A stretch of DNA of 64,000 bases from Prevotella aurantiaca JCM 15754 (GCF_000614025.1 NZ_BAKF01000006.1:52004-116003); one strand, 5' to 3'; shown: positions 1-9,522, counted from the first letter of the stretch. The notes: generated by a model not told the origin, from the letters alone. A program made the numbers and translations.

Positions 1-116
1 GTCTTTTGCGTTTCCTTTCTTGGTGTTTGACGCCCAACGCAAAGAGCTTCTTTTTGTGAAAATACAGTTGTGGCAATCGCCATAACGATTACACTGGAGA
101 ATAGTTTTTTAATCAT
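1..116 (-). CDS. Secreted protein of unknown function (partial, runs off the window)
   Basis: An open frame starts at an ATG (complement of 114-116) and runs 38 codons to the window edge without a stop. The first 20 or so residues form a clear signal peptide: a basic start (MIKKLF), a hydrophobic core (SSVIVMAIATTVF) and a likely cleavage before QKEAL. The visible mature part is short and basic, and I do not recognise a family. It is too short here to judge length or function; the signal peptide is the main support. Confidence 0.55.
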   Translation of the reverse strand, partial: MIKKLFSSVIVMAIATTVFSQKEALCVGRQTPRKETQK

Positions 117-521
117 AGATCATTAAATTTTAAATTAAGTTAATATATATAGTATAAGGTTTTTTTATTAAGCCAAAAACATTTTATGCCTATAACAAGG
201 CTTCCTATAGACTCACAAATGATATTTTTCTTGTTAGGATAGTTAGGTTGCTCAATTTAAATTCATAATCTTAAATCCTTAAAATATGCATTATATTTGA
301 GCTCTAAAGCTAAAAATGCATGGTATTTGGGCAAGTATTTAGACGTTAAAGTTGCATTTATTTTAATACTTCTTTTTTGTCTTTTGTTTATTAATGTTTT
401 CTTTATTTGTGTGGCAAAGATAAGAAAAAAAAAGAAAACGCAAAAAGTTTTCTATAATTTTTTTTAATTTTGAAACTTTTTGCATGTTTAAAGATCGATT
501 TATAATTTATCAATAATATAC
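117..521. other. AT-rich intergenic region with no gene
   Basis: About 400 bases between the partial secreted protein (reading left) and the ppdK terminator. It is very AT-rich with long A and T runs (for example around 420-470). I see no open frame with credible start and composition, and no RNA gene. It presumably holds the promoter of the leftward partial gene, but I could not pick a convincing one. Confidence 0.5.
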
Positions 522-556
522 AAAAAGAGAGTGTGTCATAAAAGCACACTCTCTTT
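522..556 (-). terminator. Rho-independent terminator of ppdK
   Basis: A perfect 12-bp inverted repeat, AAAGAGAGTGTG (524-535) and CACACTCTCTTT (545-556), with a 9-base loop. Read on the minus strand it follows the ppdK stop by about 20 bases and ends in a T run (complement of 522-526). The arm resembles the tip of the MITE candidate at 58983 (see findings). Confidence 0.75.
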
Positions 557-577
557 CATTATAATCTTTTATCAAGT

Positions 578-3301
578 TTATTTCTCTTCCAGTGCTGCCT
601 GTGCTGCAGCCAATCTTGCAATAGGTACACGGAATGGAGAACAACTTACATAATTCAATCCAACACGATGACAGAACTTAACAGAGCTTGGTTCACCACC
701 ATGTTCACCGCAGATACCACATTTAAGATTCTTACGTGTTTTACGTCCTTTCTCTACTGCTGTCTTAATAAGTTGACCTACACCTTCTTGATCAAGAACC
801 TGGAATGGGTCTACATCCAAAATCTTCTTTTCAAGATAGCTTGGCAAGAAACTTGCAATATCGTCGCGGCTGTAACCAAAGGTCATCTGTGTTAAGTCGT
901 TTGTTCCGAAACTAAAATATTCCGCCTTGCTAGCAATTAAGTCGGCAGTAAGTGCTGCACGTGGAATCTCAATCATTGTACCTACCTTGAATGGAACTTC
1001 AACACCTTCAGCCTTAAAAATCTTATCAGCTGTTTTGCGAATAATAGCTTCCTGATTATCAAGTTCATGTACAATACCCACGAGCGGTACCATAATTTCA
1101 GGCATAGGATTAAATCCTTCCTTCTTTAATTGAACAGCTGCTCCAAGGATTGCTCGAGTCTGCATAGCAGTAATTTCAGGGAAAGTGTTACCAAGACGGC
1201 AACCACGTAGACCTAACATAGGATTGTGTTCAGATAAAGAGTTTACACGATTACGGATAAACTGAACGCTAACGCCCATTTCTTTAGCCATAATTTCTTG
1301 TCCTTCATCATCGTGTGGTACAAATTCATGCAATGGAGGGTCAAGCAAGCGAATATTTACAGGCATTCCATCCATACATTTCAAGATACCATAGAAATCT
1401 TGCTTTTGATAAGGCAATAACTTTTCAAGAGCCTTCTCTCTGTCCTCAACTGTATCTGCAAGAATCATTTCACGCATGGCTTTAATCTTCAAGTCCTCAA
1501 AGAACATGTGCTCTGTACGGCAAAGACCGATACCAACGGCACCAAATGTTCGTGCAACTTCTGCATCATGCGGTGTATCAGCATTTGTTCGGACACGTAA
1601 CTTTGTGTATTTATCACAAAGTTCCATCAATTGAGCAAAATCTCCTGTAACTTCAGCAGCTTTTGTATTAACTTCACCAGCGTATACTTCACCTGTAGAA
1701 CCATTTAAAGATAAGTAATCACCTTCGTGTAAAACTTTTCCATCTATTTCTACTGTACGCTTTTTGTAGTTTACAATAACACCACCAGCTCCACTTACAC
1801 AGCACTTACCCATACCGCGAGCAACTACCGCTGCGTGTGAAGTCATACCGCCACGAGCGGTAAGAATTCCTTCTGCAGCTGTCATACCTGCTAAGTCTTC
1901 AGGAGATGTCTCAATACGCACCATGATTACTTTGTGACCATCTTCGTGCCATTTAGCAGCATCATCTGCAAAGAACACGATCTGTCCTGTTGCTGCACCT
2001 GGAGATGCTGGCAAACCACGTGTTAAAACTTTTGCTTGTGCTAATGCAGCTTTATCAAATATAGGGTGAAGAAGTTCATCAAGTTTGTTTGGCTCACATC
2101 TTTTTATAGCTGTTTTTTCATCAATTTCTCCTTCTTTAAGTAAGTCTATTGCAATTTTTACCATTGCAGTACCAGTGCGCTTACCATTACGAGTCTGCAA
2201 AAACCAGAGCTTACCATCTTGTACAGTGAACTCCATATCTTGCATATCGTGGTAGTGTTTTTCCAATTTCTCTTGGATAGCATTGAGTTGTGCATAAATC
2301 TCAGGCATTGTCTCTTCCATTGAAGGGAATTTTGTACGACGAATTTCTTCGTCTACACCTTGTTGAATTGCCCATTTGCGTGAACCTTCTAATGTTATTT
2401 GTTGTGGAGTGCGGATACCTGCAACAACGTCTTCACCTTGTGCATTTACCAAATACTCACCATTGAAAACATTTTCTCCATTTCCAGCATCGCGAGAGAA
2501 ACAAACACCCGTTGCTGAAGTATCGCCCATATTTCCAAATACCATAGCTTGAACTGTAACAGCGGTACCCCATTCTTGAGGAATTCCTTCCATCTTACGA
2601 TAAAGAATAGCACGCTCGTTCATCCAAGATGTAAATACAGCACAGATAGCACCCCAAAGTTGTTTCATTGGGTCAGTAGGGAAATCATTACCAGTCTGAG
2701 CTTTTATGGCTTTCTTAAATTCACTAACTAATTCTTTTAAGTCAGCAACATTCATTTCATTGTCTAACTTAATGCCACGTTTAGCCTTAATATTTTGGAT
2801 AATAGCTTCAAATGGGTCAATTTCTTCCTTATTTTCTGGTTTCATACCCAATACAACATCACCATACATCTGTACGAAACGACGGTAGCTGTCGTATGCA
2901 AAACGTTCGTTACCAGTCTTCTTAGCCAGACCTTCTACTACTTCATCATTTAAACCAAGGTTCAGAATGGTATCCATCATACCTGGCATTGATGCTCGTG
3001 CTCCTGAACGAACACTTAGCAACAAAGGATTTGATGGGTCGCCAAACTTTGAATTCATTAAGTCTTCAATATGCTTAACGCTTTTTGTTACCTCTGAAGT
3101 TAAAACTTTGATAACAGTATCTTTACCTTTTTCAAAATATTCGTTACAAACATCGGTTGTGATTGTAAATCCTGGAGGTACAGGAACTCCGATTAAATTC
3201 ATTTCTGCGAGATTAGCACCCTTGCCTCCCAATAAATTCCTCATGTCAGCTTTTCCTTCAGCTTTTCCATTGCCGAAGGTGTAAACTCTTTTCTCAGTCA
3301 T
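578..3301 (-). CDS. ppdK: Pyruvate, phosphate dikinase
   Basis: Cytosolic PPDK interconverts pyruvate + ATP + Pi with phosphoenolpyruvate + AMP + PPi; in anaerobic Bacteroidales it works in PEP/pyruvate exchange. At 907 aa it has the full family length. The N-terminal nucleotide-binding part opens with GGKGANLAEM and PPGFTITT. The swivelling phosphohistidine domain carries GGMTSHAAVVARGMGK near residue 487. The C-terminal PEP/pyruvate barrel has GLCRTEHMFF, GTNDLTQMTFGYSRDD near 802 and CGICGEHGG near 865. It is monocistronic, with its own promoter and terminator. The start fits the promoter, leaving a leader of about 35 bases. Nothing is missing or odd. Confidence 0.97.
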   Translation of the reverse strand: MTEKRVYTFGNGKAEGKADMRNLLGGKGANLAEMNLIGVPVPPGFTITTDVCNEYFEKGKDTVIKVLTSEVTKSVKHIEDLMNSKFGDPSNPLLLSVRSGARASMPGMMDTILNLGLNDEVVEGLAKKTGNERFAYDSYRRFVQMYGDVVLGMKPENKEEIDPFEAIIQNIKAKRGIKLDNEMNVADLKELVSEFKKAIKAQTGNDFPTDPMKQLWGAICAVFTSWMNERAILYRKMEGIPQEWGTAVTVQAMVFGNMGDTSATGVCFSRDAGNGENVFNGEYLVNAQGEDVVAGIRTPQQITLEGSRKWAIQQGVDEEIRRTKFPSMEETMPEIYAQLNAIQEKLEKHYHDMQDMEFTVQDGKLWFLQTRNGKRTGTAMVKIAIDLLKEGEIDEKTAIKRCEPNKLDELLHPIFDKAALAQAKVLTRGLPASPGAATGQIVFFADDAAKWHEDGHKVIMVRIETSPEDLAGMTAAEGILTARGGMTSHAAVVARGMGKCCVSGAGGVIVNYKKRTVEIDGKVLHEGDYLSLNGSTGEVYAGEVNTKAAEVTGDFAQLMELCDKYTKLRVRTNADTPHDAEVARTFGAVGIGLCRTEHMFFEDLKIKAMREMILADTVEDREKALEKLLPYQKQDFYGILKCMDGMPVNIRLLDPPLHEFVPHDDEGQEIMAKEMGVSVQFIRNRVNSLSEHNPMLGLRGCRLGNTFPEITAMQTRAILGAAVQLKKEGFNPMPEIMVPLVGIVHELDNQEAIIRKTADKIFKAEGVEVPFKVGTMIEIPRAALTADLIASKAEYFSFGTNDLTQMTFGYSRDDIASFLPSYLEKKILDVDPFQVLDQEGVGQLIKTAVEKGRKTRKNLKCGICGEHGGEPSSVKFCHRVGLNYVSCSPFRVPIARLAAAQAALEEK

Positions 3302-3342
3302 AATAATTTATGTAAATATTTAAATCTTTTTATTCGTCAGTG

Positions 3343-3374
3343 CAAATATAACTATAATTTAGCATACAAGCAAA
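3343..3374 (-). promoter_or_regulatory. Primary-sigma promoter of ppdK (Bacteroidetes type)
   Basis: On the minus strand TTTG (complement of 3371-3374) is followed after exactly 20 bases by TATATTTG (complement of 3343-3350). This matches the Bacteroidetes -33/-7 consensus TTTG-N19-21-TAnnTTTG. Transcription would start near 3336, about 35 bases before the ATG. Confidence 0.8.
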
Positions 3375-4009
3375 CTTTTAGAAAGGAAAAAACTTAGTAA
3401 ACTTGACATTTGCTATTAAATCCTTGTTTTTATGTATCTTGCAATTGTCTTTTATATTATTATTTTATTTATAATGTTACTTGGTGTTTTTATTATTCTT
3501 CATAACATAACCGATTTTTATCTGATATTTTTTAAGTAGAATAAAACTCCTGTCTTATGTATGAGAGAATATATGAATTAAGAATTAATTATATTTTTAA
3601 TTATAATTTGTAATTAACTTTTAATCAATATATTATAATGTATTCTTTATAAGGTAGAACAATGATGAAAAAAATAATTAGTCGAAATTGGAGCTTATAG
3701 AGACCTTGCTAATTTATAATTATAAAATAAAAAATTGTAATTATAAATTTTAAAATCGTAATTATAATTTTTTGGTAATATAATTACATTTTCTTTTATC
3801 AGAAGTTTGTCTAGTTTAAATGATTGTATTTCTAAAAAAGTAAAAGTCGAGAAATACCATTATATAATTATGACACATTCAAATTATGGAATTTTGAAGG
3901 ATTTAGTCTATCACAAAAATTTTTTATATCTTGATTAAACGGCTTTTATTATTATGGAATATACATTAGATTAATGTTTGACTTTTCATTTTAGATGGGT
4001 TGATAAAAC
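3375..4009. other. Long AT-rich intergenic region
   Basis: About 640 bases with no credible gene between the ppdK promoter and the terminator of the next leftward operon. It is extremely AT-rich. It contains the phased TAATTA repeat described separately (3711-3793) and less regular TAATTA words at 3586, 3598 and 3611. Short open frames here look like random AT-rich frames. Confidence 0.5.
3711..3793. repeat. Intergenic repeat copy A: TAATTA cores every 21-22 bp
   Basis: Four TAATTA cores lie at 3717, 3738, 3759 and 3781 (spacing 21, 21, 22), separated by A- and T-runs. The central part aligns closely with copy B at 25505. The core is a perfect palindrome, so strand is undefined. Function unknown. 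Confidence 0.6.
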
Positions 4010-4047
4010 ATAAATGCCGAATTTTATAAAAACAATTCGGCATTTAT
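4010..4047 (-). terminator. Hairpin terminator of the 4095-4982 operon
   Basis: Perfect 14-bp inverted repeat, ATAAATGCCGAATT (4010-4023) and AATTCGGCATTTAT (4034-4047), with a 10-base loop, about 50 bases past the last stop codon of the leftward operon. The T tract beyond it on the minus strand is short. Confidence 0.65.
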
Positions 4048-4094
4048 AGTTAATCTTAAGTAAATGTTGAAACCCTATTCTCGGTAGTATATTC

Positions 4095-4388
4095 TCACTT
4101 CTTTTTTTTCTTTTTACTGAAAAAACTAAAAAGACTTGGTTTGCCATTAAGGCGTCTATAGAGCTTCCAGCCCAATATAGCAGCATCAACAATACTTACA
4201 CTTGAAGACATTAAGTTAGAAAGTTTCTTCGTTGGAGCAGACGATTTCTTAGGTTTATGGAAAACATTATTCCATAAAATAGAAATCTGTTTACTCTCTT
4301 TATTAATGTCGGTAAGCAATTGTGTCTTCCGTAAACGAATTTCGCTCAAACTTTTATATACGAGTTCATTTTCTGAATTACTATACAT
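4095..4388 (-). CDS. Small basic conserved hypothetical protein
   Basis: A 97-aa protein, last gene of a three-gene leftward operon with YtxH and a holin-like protein (7-base gap to the gene before it). It begins MYSNSENELVYKSLSEIRLRK, is largely helical and ends in a run of six lysines encoded by an A-rich tract. There is no signal peptide and only a weakly hydrophobic stretch (SVDAAILGWKLYRRL region), so it may lie at the membrane. I do not recognise a named family. Its constant company with YtxH and a holin-like protein suggests an envelope role (inference). The homopolymeric 3' end could hide an indel that changes the true C terminus. Confidence 0.7.
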   Translation of the reverse strand: MYSNSENELVYKSLSEIRLRKTQLLTDINKESKQISILWNNVFHKPKKSSAPTKKLSNLMSSSVSIVDAAILGWKLYRRLNGKPSLFSFFSKKKKKK

Positions 4389-4395
4389 AAGAAAC

Positions 4396-4749
4396 TTATT
4401 TTGACATTAATAAACTTGCCAAGAACTTAACAAGTGGTCTTTCAATAAACCGATGGCGGAAGACAATAATTAAAATAAGAAGTAGTATATAACTTCCACC
4501 AACAAGGAGGAAAGCATAAACTAATGAGCCTACTAATGTTTGTAACGCATAAGCAGCAGCGAACGAGAAGTAGATAAGTGCTAATGAAAACAAGCCCACT
4601 ATTGCGAAAAATATAGCGATAGCCGTGCATATGTGCACCACCTTTTCTATTACATCAAGCTTAATATATTCTGTTTGAAGCCCAATATAATGCCTCAGTC
4701 GCTCAATGAGCTGTGCAAGCGTTTCTACATTGTTATCGTTCGAGAACAT
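4396..4749 (-). CDS. Phage-holin-like (DUF1469-type) inner-membrane protein
   Basis: A 117-aa protein with a short charged N terminus (ETLAQLIERLRHYIGLQTEYIKLDVIEKV) followed by two strongly hydrophobic segments at about residues 35-60 and 70-95, and a basic C terminus. This matches the Phage_holin_3_6/DUF1469 family, chromosomal proteins named for holin resemblance with no proven holin role. It sits 8 bases downstream of the YtxH gene and 7 upstream of a small basic protein, so all three are probably co-transcribed. Nothing suggests a prophage here. Confidence 0.8.
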   Translation of the reverse strand: MFSNDNNVETLAQLIERLRHYIGLQTEYIKLDVIEKVVHICTAIAIFFAIVGLFSLALIYFSFAAAYALQTLVGSLVYAFLLVGGSYILLLILIIVFRHRFIERPLVKFLASLLMSK

Positions 4750-4757
4750 AATATCGT

Positions 4758-4982
4758 TTAGAGAACGTCAGAAGCTGCGTCCTTAATATCTTCTACAAAC
4801 TCTTCTGCTTCTTTGCGGCTAAGTTTAATATCGTGCTTCTTGCAGAAGTCATCTACAGCATCAGAAATTTTTGTACGTGTATCAGCACCTTTTTCTGGAG
4901 CCATTAATATACCTAATGCAGCACCAGCAATAGCACCTCCCAAAAAGCGCCAATATAACCTAAAGTTTTCATAATTTATCAA
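4758..4982 (-). CDS. YtxH-domain protein
   Basis: A 74-aa protein with a glycine/alanine-rich hydrophobic start (WRFLGGAIAGAALGILMAPEKGADTRTKI) typical of YtxH proteins, followed by a charged amphipathic tail. In the family this is a membrane-anchored small protein often linked to envelope or general stress; the precise role is unknown. It is the first gene of a three-gene leftward operon. A -7-like TATATTTG lies upstream on the minus strand (complement of 5015-5022) without an obvious -33 partner. Confidence 0.8.
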   Translation of the reverse strand: MINYENFRLYWRFLGGAIAGAALGILMAPEKGADTRTKISDAVDDFCKKHDIKLSRKEAEEFVEDIKDAASDVL

Positions 4983-5200
4983 TTTTATTTGTTAAACATA
5001 AATCTTATCAAACGCAAATATACCATTTTATTCTGAGTTATAATAATTATTGGCAGCTTTTTTGTGTTAATTTCTTTGTAAATTGTTTATTTAACAAACT
5101 TTAGTTAGTATAATCTGTTTAGTTTGCAGCTAAATTCGTACTTTCGCACAATCGAATATTGAAATAAAGAGAATATTATCAAATAAAAACAGAAAAGAAT

Positions 5201-5701
5201 ATGAAGAAATTGATGATTTTTGGCGCAGCTATGTGTGTTGCGATGGCATTTACAGGTTGTAAATCAAGCGAGAGTGCATACAAAAAGGCATATGAAAAAG
5301 CTAAGGCACAAGAGCGCTCAGGCTATACAACCGACGAAACTGCAACTGGGTCATCAGATGTTCCTGTAGTTGCTCCAGTTGAAACACAAACTGTAACTGA
5401 TACACGTGTTGAAGACAACTATGACAATGTACCTGTTCGCCATGAAGAGGTTTCAGTTGTTGACGGAGCAGGCTTGAAGTCTTATAGTGTTGTTGTTGGG
5501 TCATTTGGTGTAAAAGCAAATGCTTACAATTTCCAACAAAGATTGAAGAATACAGGATACGATGCGCAGGTTGCTTTTAATAGTGGTAATAGCATGTATC
5601 GTGTTGTGGCGTCTACATTTGATAGCAAAGCTTCCGCTGTTCAGAGCCGTAACCAATTACGTTCTCAGTATCCTGATGCGTGGTTACTTTATTCTAGATA
5701 A
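5201..5701 (+). CDS. SPOR-domain lipoprotein
   Basis: A 166-aa protein with a lipoprotein signal peptide (MKKLMIFGAAMCVAMAFTGC, lipidated Cys20), an acidic low-complexity linker to about residue 90, and a C-terminal SPOR domain (YSVVVGSFGVKANAYNFQ through QLRSQYPDAWLLYS). SPOR domains bind denuded glycan strands of septal peptidoglycan, so a periplasmic role in envelope or division is likely. Its stop codon overlaps the ruvX start (A of TAATG), suggesting coupling. The start is supported by the signal peptide beginning at this ATG. Confidence 0.88.
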   Translation: MKKLMIFGAAMCVAMAFTGCKSSESAYKKAYEKAKAQERSGYTTDETATGSSDVPVVAPVETQTVTDTRVEDNYDNVPVRHEEVSVVDGAGLKSYSVVVGSFGVKANAYNFQQRLKNTGYDAQVAFNSGNSMYRVVASTFDSKASAVQSRNQLRSQYPDAWLLYSR

Positions 5702-6120
5702 TGAGCAGAATTTTATCTGTTGATTACGGAAAAATAAGAACAGGTTTAGCAGTTACCGACCCATTGCAAATTATTGCTAATGGATTGGTAACTGTTGCTA
5801 CATCTAAACTATTTGATTTCCTTAAAGATTATATAGCAAAAGAGGAAGTTGAACGCATTGTGATTGGTCGTCCAGTGCAATTAAATGGACAACCAAGTGA
5901 AAATTTAGCAAGAGTAGGGCAATTTGTTAATCGTTGGAAAAAGGAAATTCCTCATATTCCAATTGAGTATTATGATGAACGTTTTACTTCTGTGCTTGCT
6001 CAACAAGCTATCTTAGCTAGCGGAGTGAAGAAAAAGACACGCAAAGAGGATAAAGGACTTGTAGATGAAATTTCTGCTACTATTATTTTGCAAGATTATA
6101 TGCGGTCCAAAAGATTTTAA
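5701..6120 (+). CDS. ruvX: Putative pre-16S rRNA nuclease / Holliday junction resolvase-like YqgF
   Basis: A 139-aa RNase H-fold protein of the YqgF/RuvX family, thought to mature the 16S rRNA 5' end. Family motifs are present: LSVDYGKIRTGLAVTD at the N terminus with the first catalytic Asp, VIGRPVQLNG, YDERFTS with the Glu, and VDEISATIILQDYM with the last Asp. The length is standard. It overlaps the SPOR gene stop by one base and is followed after 44 bases by def, so it is part of a rightward translation-related operon. Confidence 0.92.
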   Translation: MSRILSVDYGKIRTGLAVTDPLQIIANGLVTVATSKLFDFLKDYIAKEEVERIVIGRPVQLNGQPSENLARVGQFVNRWKKEIPHIPIEYYDERFTSVLAQQAILASGVKKKTRKEDKGLVDEISATIILQDYMRSKRF

Positions 6121-6164
6121 ACAGGTATTGAATTTACATACCTATTTATAATGATTAAGAAAAA

Positions 6165-6728
6165 ATGATATTACCAATATATACTTTAGGTCAACCAGTG
6201 CTTCGTAAAGTGGCTGAAGACATTCCGTTGGACTATCCTAACTTACAGCAGCTGATAGCTGACATGTTCGAAACTTGTACTGCCTGTGATGGTATCGGTT
6301 TAGCAGCTCCTCAGATTGGTAAGCCAATTCGTGTAGTTGTTATTGATTTAGATGTAATTTCAGAGCATTTTCCTGAATATAAAGGATTTCGTCGTGCATT
6401 TATAAATGGACATATATTAGAATTTGATGATACAGAAACAGAAACCATTGAAGAAGGATGTTTGTCATTACCAGGAATACATGAAAATGTAACTCGTCCT
6501 ACTCGAATTCATGTGAAGTATTTTGATGAAGAACTTAAAGAGCATGATGAGTGGATAGATGGATATTTGGCTCGGGTTATTCAACATGAATTTGATCATA
6601 TTGAAGGTAAAGTCTTTACTGATAGAATTTCATCTTTCCGCAAACAAATGATAAATAAGAAGATGAAAGCTTTGGTATCGGGTAGTTTTAATTGCCACTA
6701 TAAAGTGAAACCAGCTAACCGAAAATAA
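6165..6728 (+). CDS. def: Peptide deformylase
   Basis: A 187-aa metalloenzyme removing the formyl group from nascent peptides. All three signature motifs are visible: GIGLAAPQIG near residue 45, EEGCLSLPG near 100 (metal-binding Cys) and QHEFDHIEG near 140 (two metal His and the catalytic Glu). It sits between ruvX and a TPR protein, one base before the next start, in an apparent operon leading to thrS. No abnormality. Confidence 0.96.
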   Translation: MILPIYTLGQPVLRKVAEDIPLDYPNLQQLIADMFETCTACDGIGLAAPQIGKPIRVVVIDLDVISEHFPEYKGFRRAFINGHILEFDDTETETIEEGCLSLPGIHENVTRPTRIHVKYFDEELKEHDEWIDGYLARVIQHEFDHIEGKVFTDRISSFRKQMINKKMKALVSGSFNCHYKVKPANRK

Positions 6729-6729
6729 G

Positions 6730-7389
6730 ATGTTTCGGAGCCTCGTAATATCCATATTGACTTTAATTACCTTGCCTTCCTTTGCTCAATACAACATTAA
6801 AAAACTAATGGAGGAGGGAAGACATTCGATTGATAATGGATATTTCATTCTTTCTATTGAGATATTCCAACGAATTGTCGCTTTAAAACCAAACCTTTAT
6901 GAAGCATGGTATTTAATGGCACTATCCAAATATCATCTTGAAGATTATAAAGGTGCTGATGATGACTGTCAAAAGGCATTACAACTACAGCCTTATATTG
7001 CTGATATTTACGATCTTTATGGTATGGTTTGTATTCGTGAGGGAGATTATGATAATGCTTTTAAAGCCTATACAAAAGCTCTAGAAATTGATCAAAATAA
7101 TCAGGAATATTGTTTTAATAGAGCATATTGCTTGTATATGACAGACAGAAATAATGAGGCATTATCGTATTTGTTGCTTATAATTAAAAGGTGGCCAAAG
7201 TTTTCTGCTGCTCAAAAATTAATTGAAGAAGTTAAATCTGGACGTAAGCCTAAAGAAAAAAGTATCAGAAGTGCAAAGAACGATTCATGGAAACTAAATT
7301 CATTGACTAATAGCTCTTTGTTAATGCAGAAAGTTGATAAAGCAAATACACATCAACAATCGAAGGCAATAAAGATGAAACTTAATTGA
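6730..7389 (+). CDS. Exported TPR-repeat protein
   Basis: A 219-aa protein with an N-terminal signal peptide (MFRSLVISILTLITLPSFAQ) and four or so tetratricopeptide repeats between residues 25 and 150 (for example EAWYLMALSKYHLEDYKGA, ADIYDLYGMVCIREGDYDNA, EYCFNRAYCLYMTDRNNEA). The last 50 residues are basic and disordered. It starts one base after the def stop, so translation is probably coupled. TPR proteins are scaffolds; no partner can be named. Likely periplasmic. Confidence 0.82.
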   Translation: MFRSLVISILTLITLPSFAQYNIKKLMEEGRHSIDNGYFILSIEIFQRIVALKPNLYEAWYLMALSKYHLEDYKGADDDCQKALQLQPYIADIYDLYGMVCIREGDYDNAFKAYTKALEIDQNNQEYCFNRAYCLYMTDRNNEALSYLLLIIKRWPKFSAAQKLIEEVKSGRKPKEKSIRSAKNDSWKLNSLTNSSLLMQKVDKANTHQQSKAIKMKLN

Positions 7390-7450
7390 TGGTTTCAACT
7401 TTTATATTTATATTGGTTGTGTTTTATAATATAAAAATTAGATAAACTTG

Positions 7451-7490
7451 GAGAATATTGGCTTATTCTCATAAGAAAGTTGTACCTTTG
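7451..7490 (+). promoter_or_regulatory. thrS promoter with overlapping inverted repeat
   Basis: A -7 element TACCTTTG lies at 7483-7490, with TTG 22 bases upstream (7458-7460). A perfect inverted repeat GAGAATA-N6-TATTCTC (7451-7470) covers the -33 region, so it could be an operator. The leader to the thrS ATG would be only about 25 bases, too short for a T-box. Confidence 0.55.
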
Positions 7491-7522
7491 TACCATATTG
7501 ATTTATAAAACTAATTTGTATT

Positions 7523-9472
7523 ATGGTTAAAATCACTTTTCCAGATGGTTCTGTTCGAGAATTTGAACAGGGAGTAACTGGGCTTCAAATAGCAGAGAGT
7601 ATTTCACCGGCTCTTGCTCGCAATGTTGTATCTTGTGGGATTAATGGTGTAACAACTGAGTTAAATCGTCCTATTAATGAGGACGCAACGATAGTTTTTT
7701 ATAAGTTTGAGGATGAAGAAGGAAAACACACATTTTGGCATTCATCTGCTCACTTACTTGCAGAAGCATTAAAAGAACTCTATCCAGGTATTCAGTTCGG
7801 TTTTGGTCCTGCAATTGAAAATGGATTTTTCTACGATGTGCAAACAGCTAATGGGCAAGTTATTTCAGAAACAGACTTTCCTAAAATTGAGCAGAAGATG
7901 CTTGAATTAGCAAAAAAAGATTCTAAAATTATTCGTAGAGAAGTAGCAAAGGCTGATGCCGTTAAGGAATTTACTGCTGATGGACAGGAATATAAAGTTG
8001 AACATATAGTTGAAGATCTTGAGGATGGTACAATTTCAACTTATTCACAAGGTAATTTTACAGATCTTTGTCGTGGTCCGCATCTTATGTCTACAGGAGC
8101 AATTAAAGCAGTTAAACTAACAAGTGTTGCTGGAGCATTTTGGCGTGGCGATGCAAAGAGTGATCAGCTAACACGAATTTATGGTATAACTTTCCCCAAA
8201 AAGAAGATGCTTGACGAGTATCTTGTAATGTTGGAAGAGGCAAAGAAGCGTGACCATCGCAAAATTGGTAAAGAGATGGAACTCTTTATGTTCTCAGATC
8301 GTGTTGGTAAGGGACTTCCTATTTGGTTACCTAAAGGTACACAACTTCGTCTCCGTTTACAAGAAGTACTACGTAAATTACAACGTCCGTACAATTACCA
8401 AGAAGTTATTACACCTGGAATTGGTGGTAAAAATCTTTATGTAACATCAGGACACTATGCTCATTATGGTAAAGATGCATTCCAGCCAATCCAAACACCC
8501 GAAGAAGGTGAGGAATATATGCTCAAGCCTATGAACTGTCCTCACCATTGTGAAGTATTTGCATATAAACCCCGTTCTTATAAGGATCTTCCTCTGCGTA
8601 TTGCCGAATTTGGAACTGTATTCCGTTATGAAAAAAGTGGAGAATTACACGGTTTGACTCGTGTTCGTACTTTTACTCAAGATGATGCTCACCTTTTTGT
8701 ACGTCCTGAACAAGTAAAGAAAGAGTTTGAAGATGTTATTGATATTATCTTAAAAGTATTCGTAACATTTGGTTTTAAAAACTATGAAGCACAGATTTCG
8801 CTTCGTGATCCAGCTGACAAAGAAAAATACATAGGTTCTGACGATGTTTGGGAAGAAAGCGAACGTGCCATTAAGGAGGCTTGTACAGAAAAAGGACTGA
8901 ATGCGAGAGTGGAAATTGGAGAAGCCGCATTCTATGGTCCTAAACTTGACTTTATGGTGAAAGATGCCATTGGTCGTCGTTGGCAGTTAGGTACAATCCA
9001 AGTTGATTATAATTTGCCTAACCGATTTAAATTGGAATATACAGCAGAGGACAACACAAAACAGACTCCTGTTATGATTCATCGTGCTCCATTTGGTTCT
9101 TTGGAGCGCTTTACTGCTGTACTTATTGAACATACAGCAGGGCACTTCCCGTTGTGGTTGACACCAGACCAAGTTGCTATTCTTCCTATTTCAGAGAAAT
9201 ACAACGAATATGCACAAGAATTACGACAATTCTTTGATGCGCATGACGTACGAGCTTTGGTAGATGATCGCAATGAAAAGATAGGACGCAAGATTCGTGA
9301 TAACGAATTAAAGCGTATTCCTTACATGGTTATTGTTGGTGAAAAAGAAATGGCAGATGGCTTAGTTTCTATGCGCCAGCAAGGTGGTGGCGATCAAGCA
9401 ACTATGAGTAAAGAGGAATTTGTACAGCGTATTCTAAATGAAGTAGCTGAACAGATGAAGAACTTAGACTAA
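7523..9472 (+). CDS. thrS: Threonine--tRNA ligase
   Basis: A 649-aa class II synthetase of standard length. An N-terminal TGS domain ([19 protein letters not shown]) is followed by the editing domain with [16 protein letters not shown], the catalytic core with [10 protein letters not shown] (zinc Cys) and [15 protein letters not shown] (motif 2), then the anticodon-binding domain ([15 protein letters not shown]). The start follows the promoter by about 30 bases. In many Bacteroidales thrS is followed directly by infC-rpmI-rplT; here that cluster lies 32 kb away (41605-42984). Confidence 0.97.
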   Translation: MVKITFPDGSVREFEQGVTGLQIAESISPALARNVVSCGINGVTTELNRPINEDATIVFYKFEDEEGKHTFWHSSAHLLAEALKELYPGIQFGFGPAIENGFFYDVQTANGQVISETDFPKIEQKMLELAKKDSKIIRREVAKADAVKEFTADGQEYKVEHIVEDLEDGTISTYSQGNFTDLCRGPHLMSTGAIKAVKLTSVAGAFWRGDAKSDQLTRIYGITFPKKKMLDEYLVMLEEAKKRDHRKIGKEMELFMFSDRVGKGLPIWLPKGTQLRLRLQEVLRKLQRPYNYQEVITPGIGGKNLYVTSGHYAHYGKDAFQPIQTPEEGEEYMLKPMNCPHHCEVFAYKPRSYKDLPLRIAEFGTVFRYEKSGELHGLTRVRTFTQDDAHLFVRPEQVKKEFEDVIDIILKVFVTFGFKNYEAQISLRDPADKEKYIGSDDVWEESERAIKEACTEKGLNARVEIGEAAFYGPKLDFMVKDAIGRRWQLGTIQVDYNLPNRFKLEYTAEDNTKQTPVMIHRAPFGSLERFTAVLIEHTAGHFPLWLTPDQVAILPISEKYNEYAQELRQFFDAHDVRALVDDRNEKIGRKIRDNELKRIPYMVIVGEKEMADGLVSMRQQGGGDQATMSKEEFVQRILNEVAEQMKNLD

Positions 9473-9522
9473 CCTTTTCCCCAATATAAAATAGGTGTAA
9501 AAGGATTAGACTTATAAATATT

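Noticed and set aside
668..895. 75-codon plus-strand frame inside ppdK
   Set aside because: Antisense shadow of a clearly coding gene, as are the other short frames within known genes.
3986..4192. 68-codon minus-strand frame over the operon terminator
   Set aside because: It overlaps the terminator hairpin and the 97-aa gene in another frame.
4396..4749. Holin-like protein as a sign of a prophage
   Set aside because: The family is a common chromosomal one, and no phage structural, lysis or integrase gene is nearby.
5050..5065. Second sigma-54-like element (TTGGCAG...TTGT)
   Set aside because: It lies about 135 bases from the SPOR gene, in a T-run context that produces such matches by chance; kept only as a comparison.
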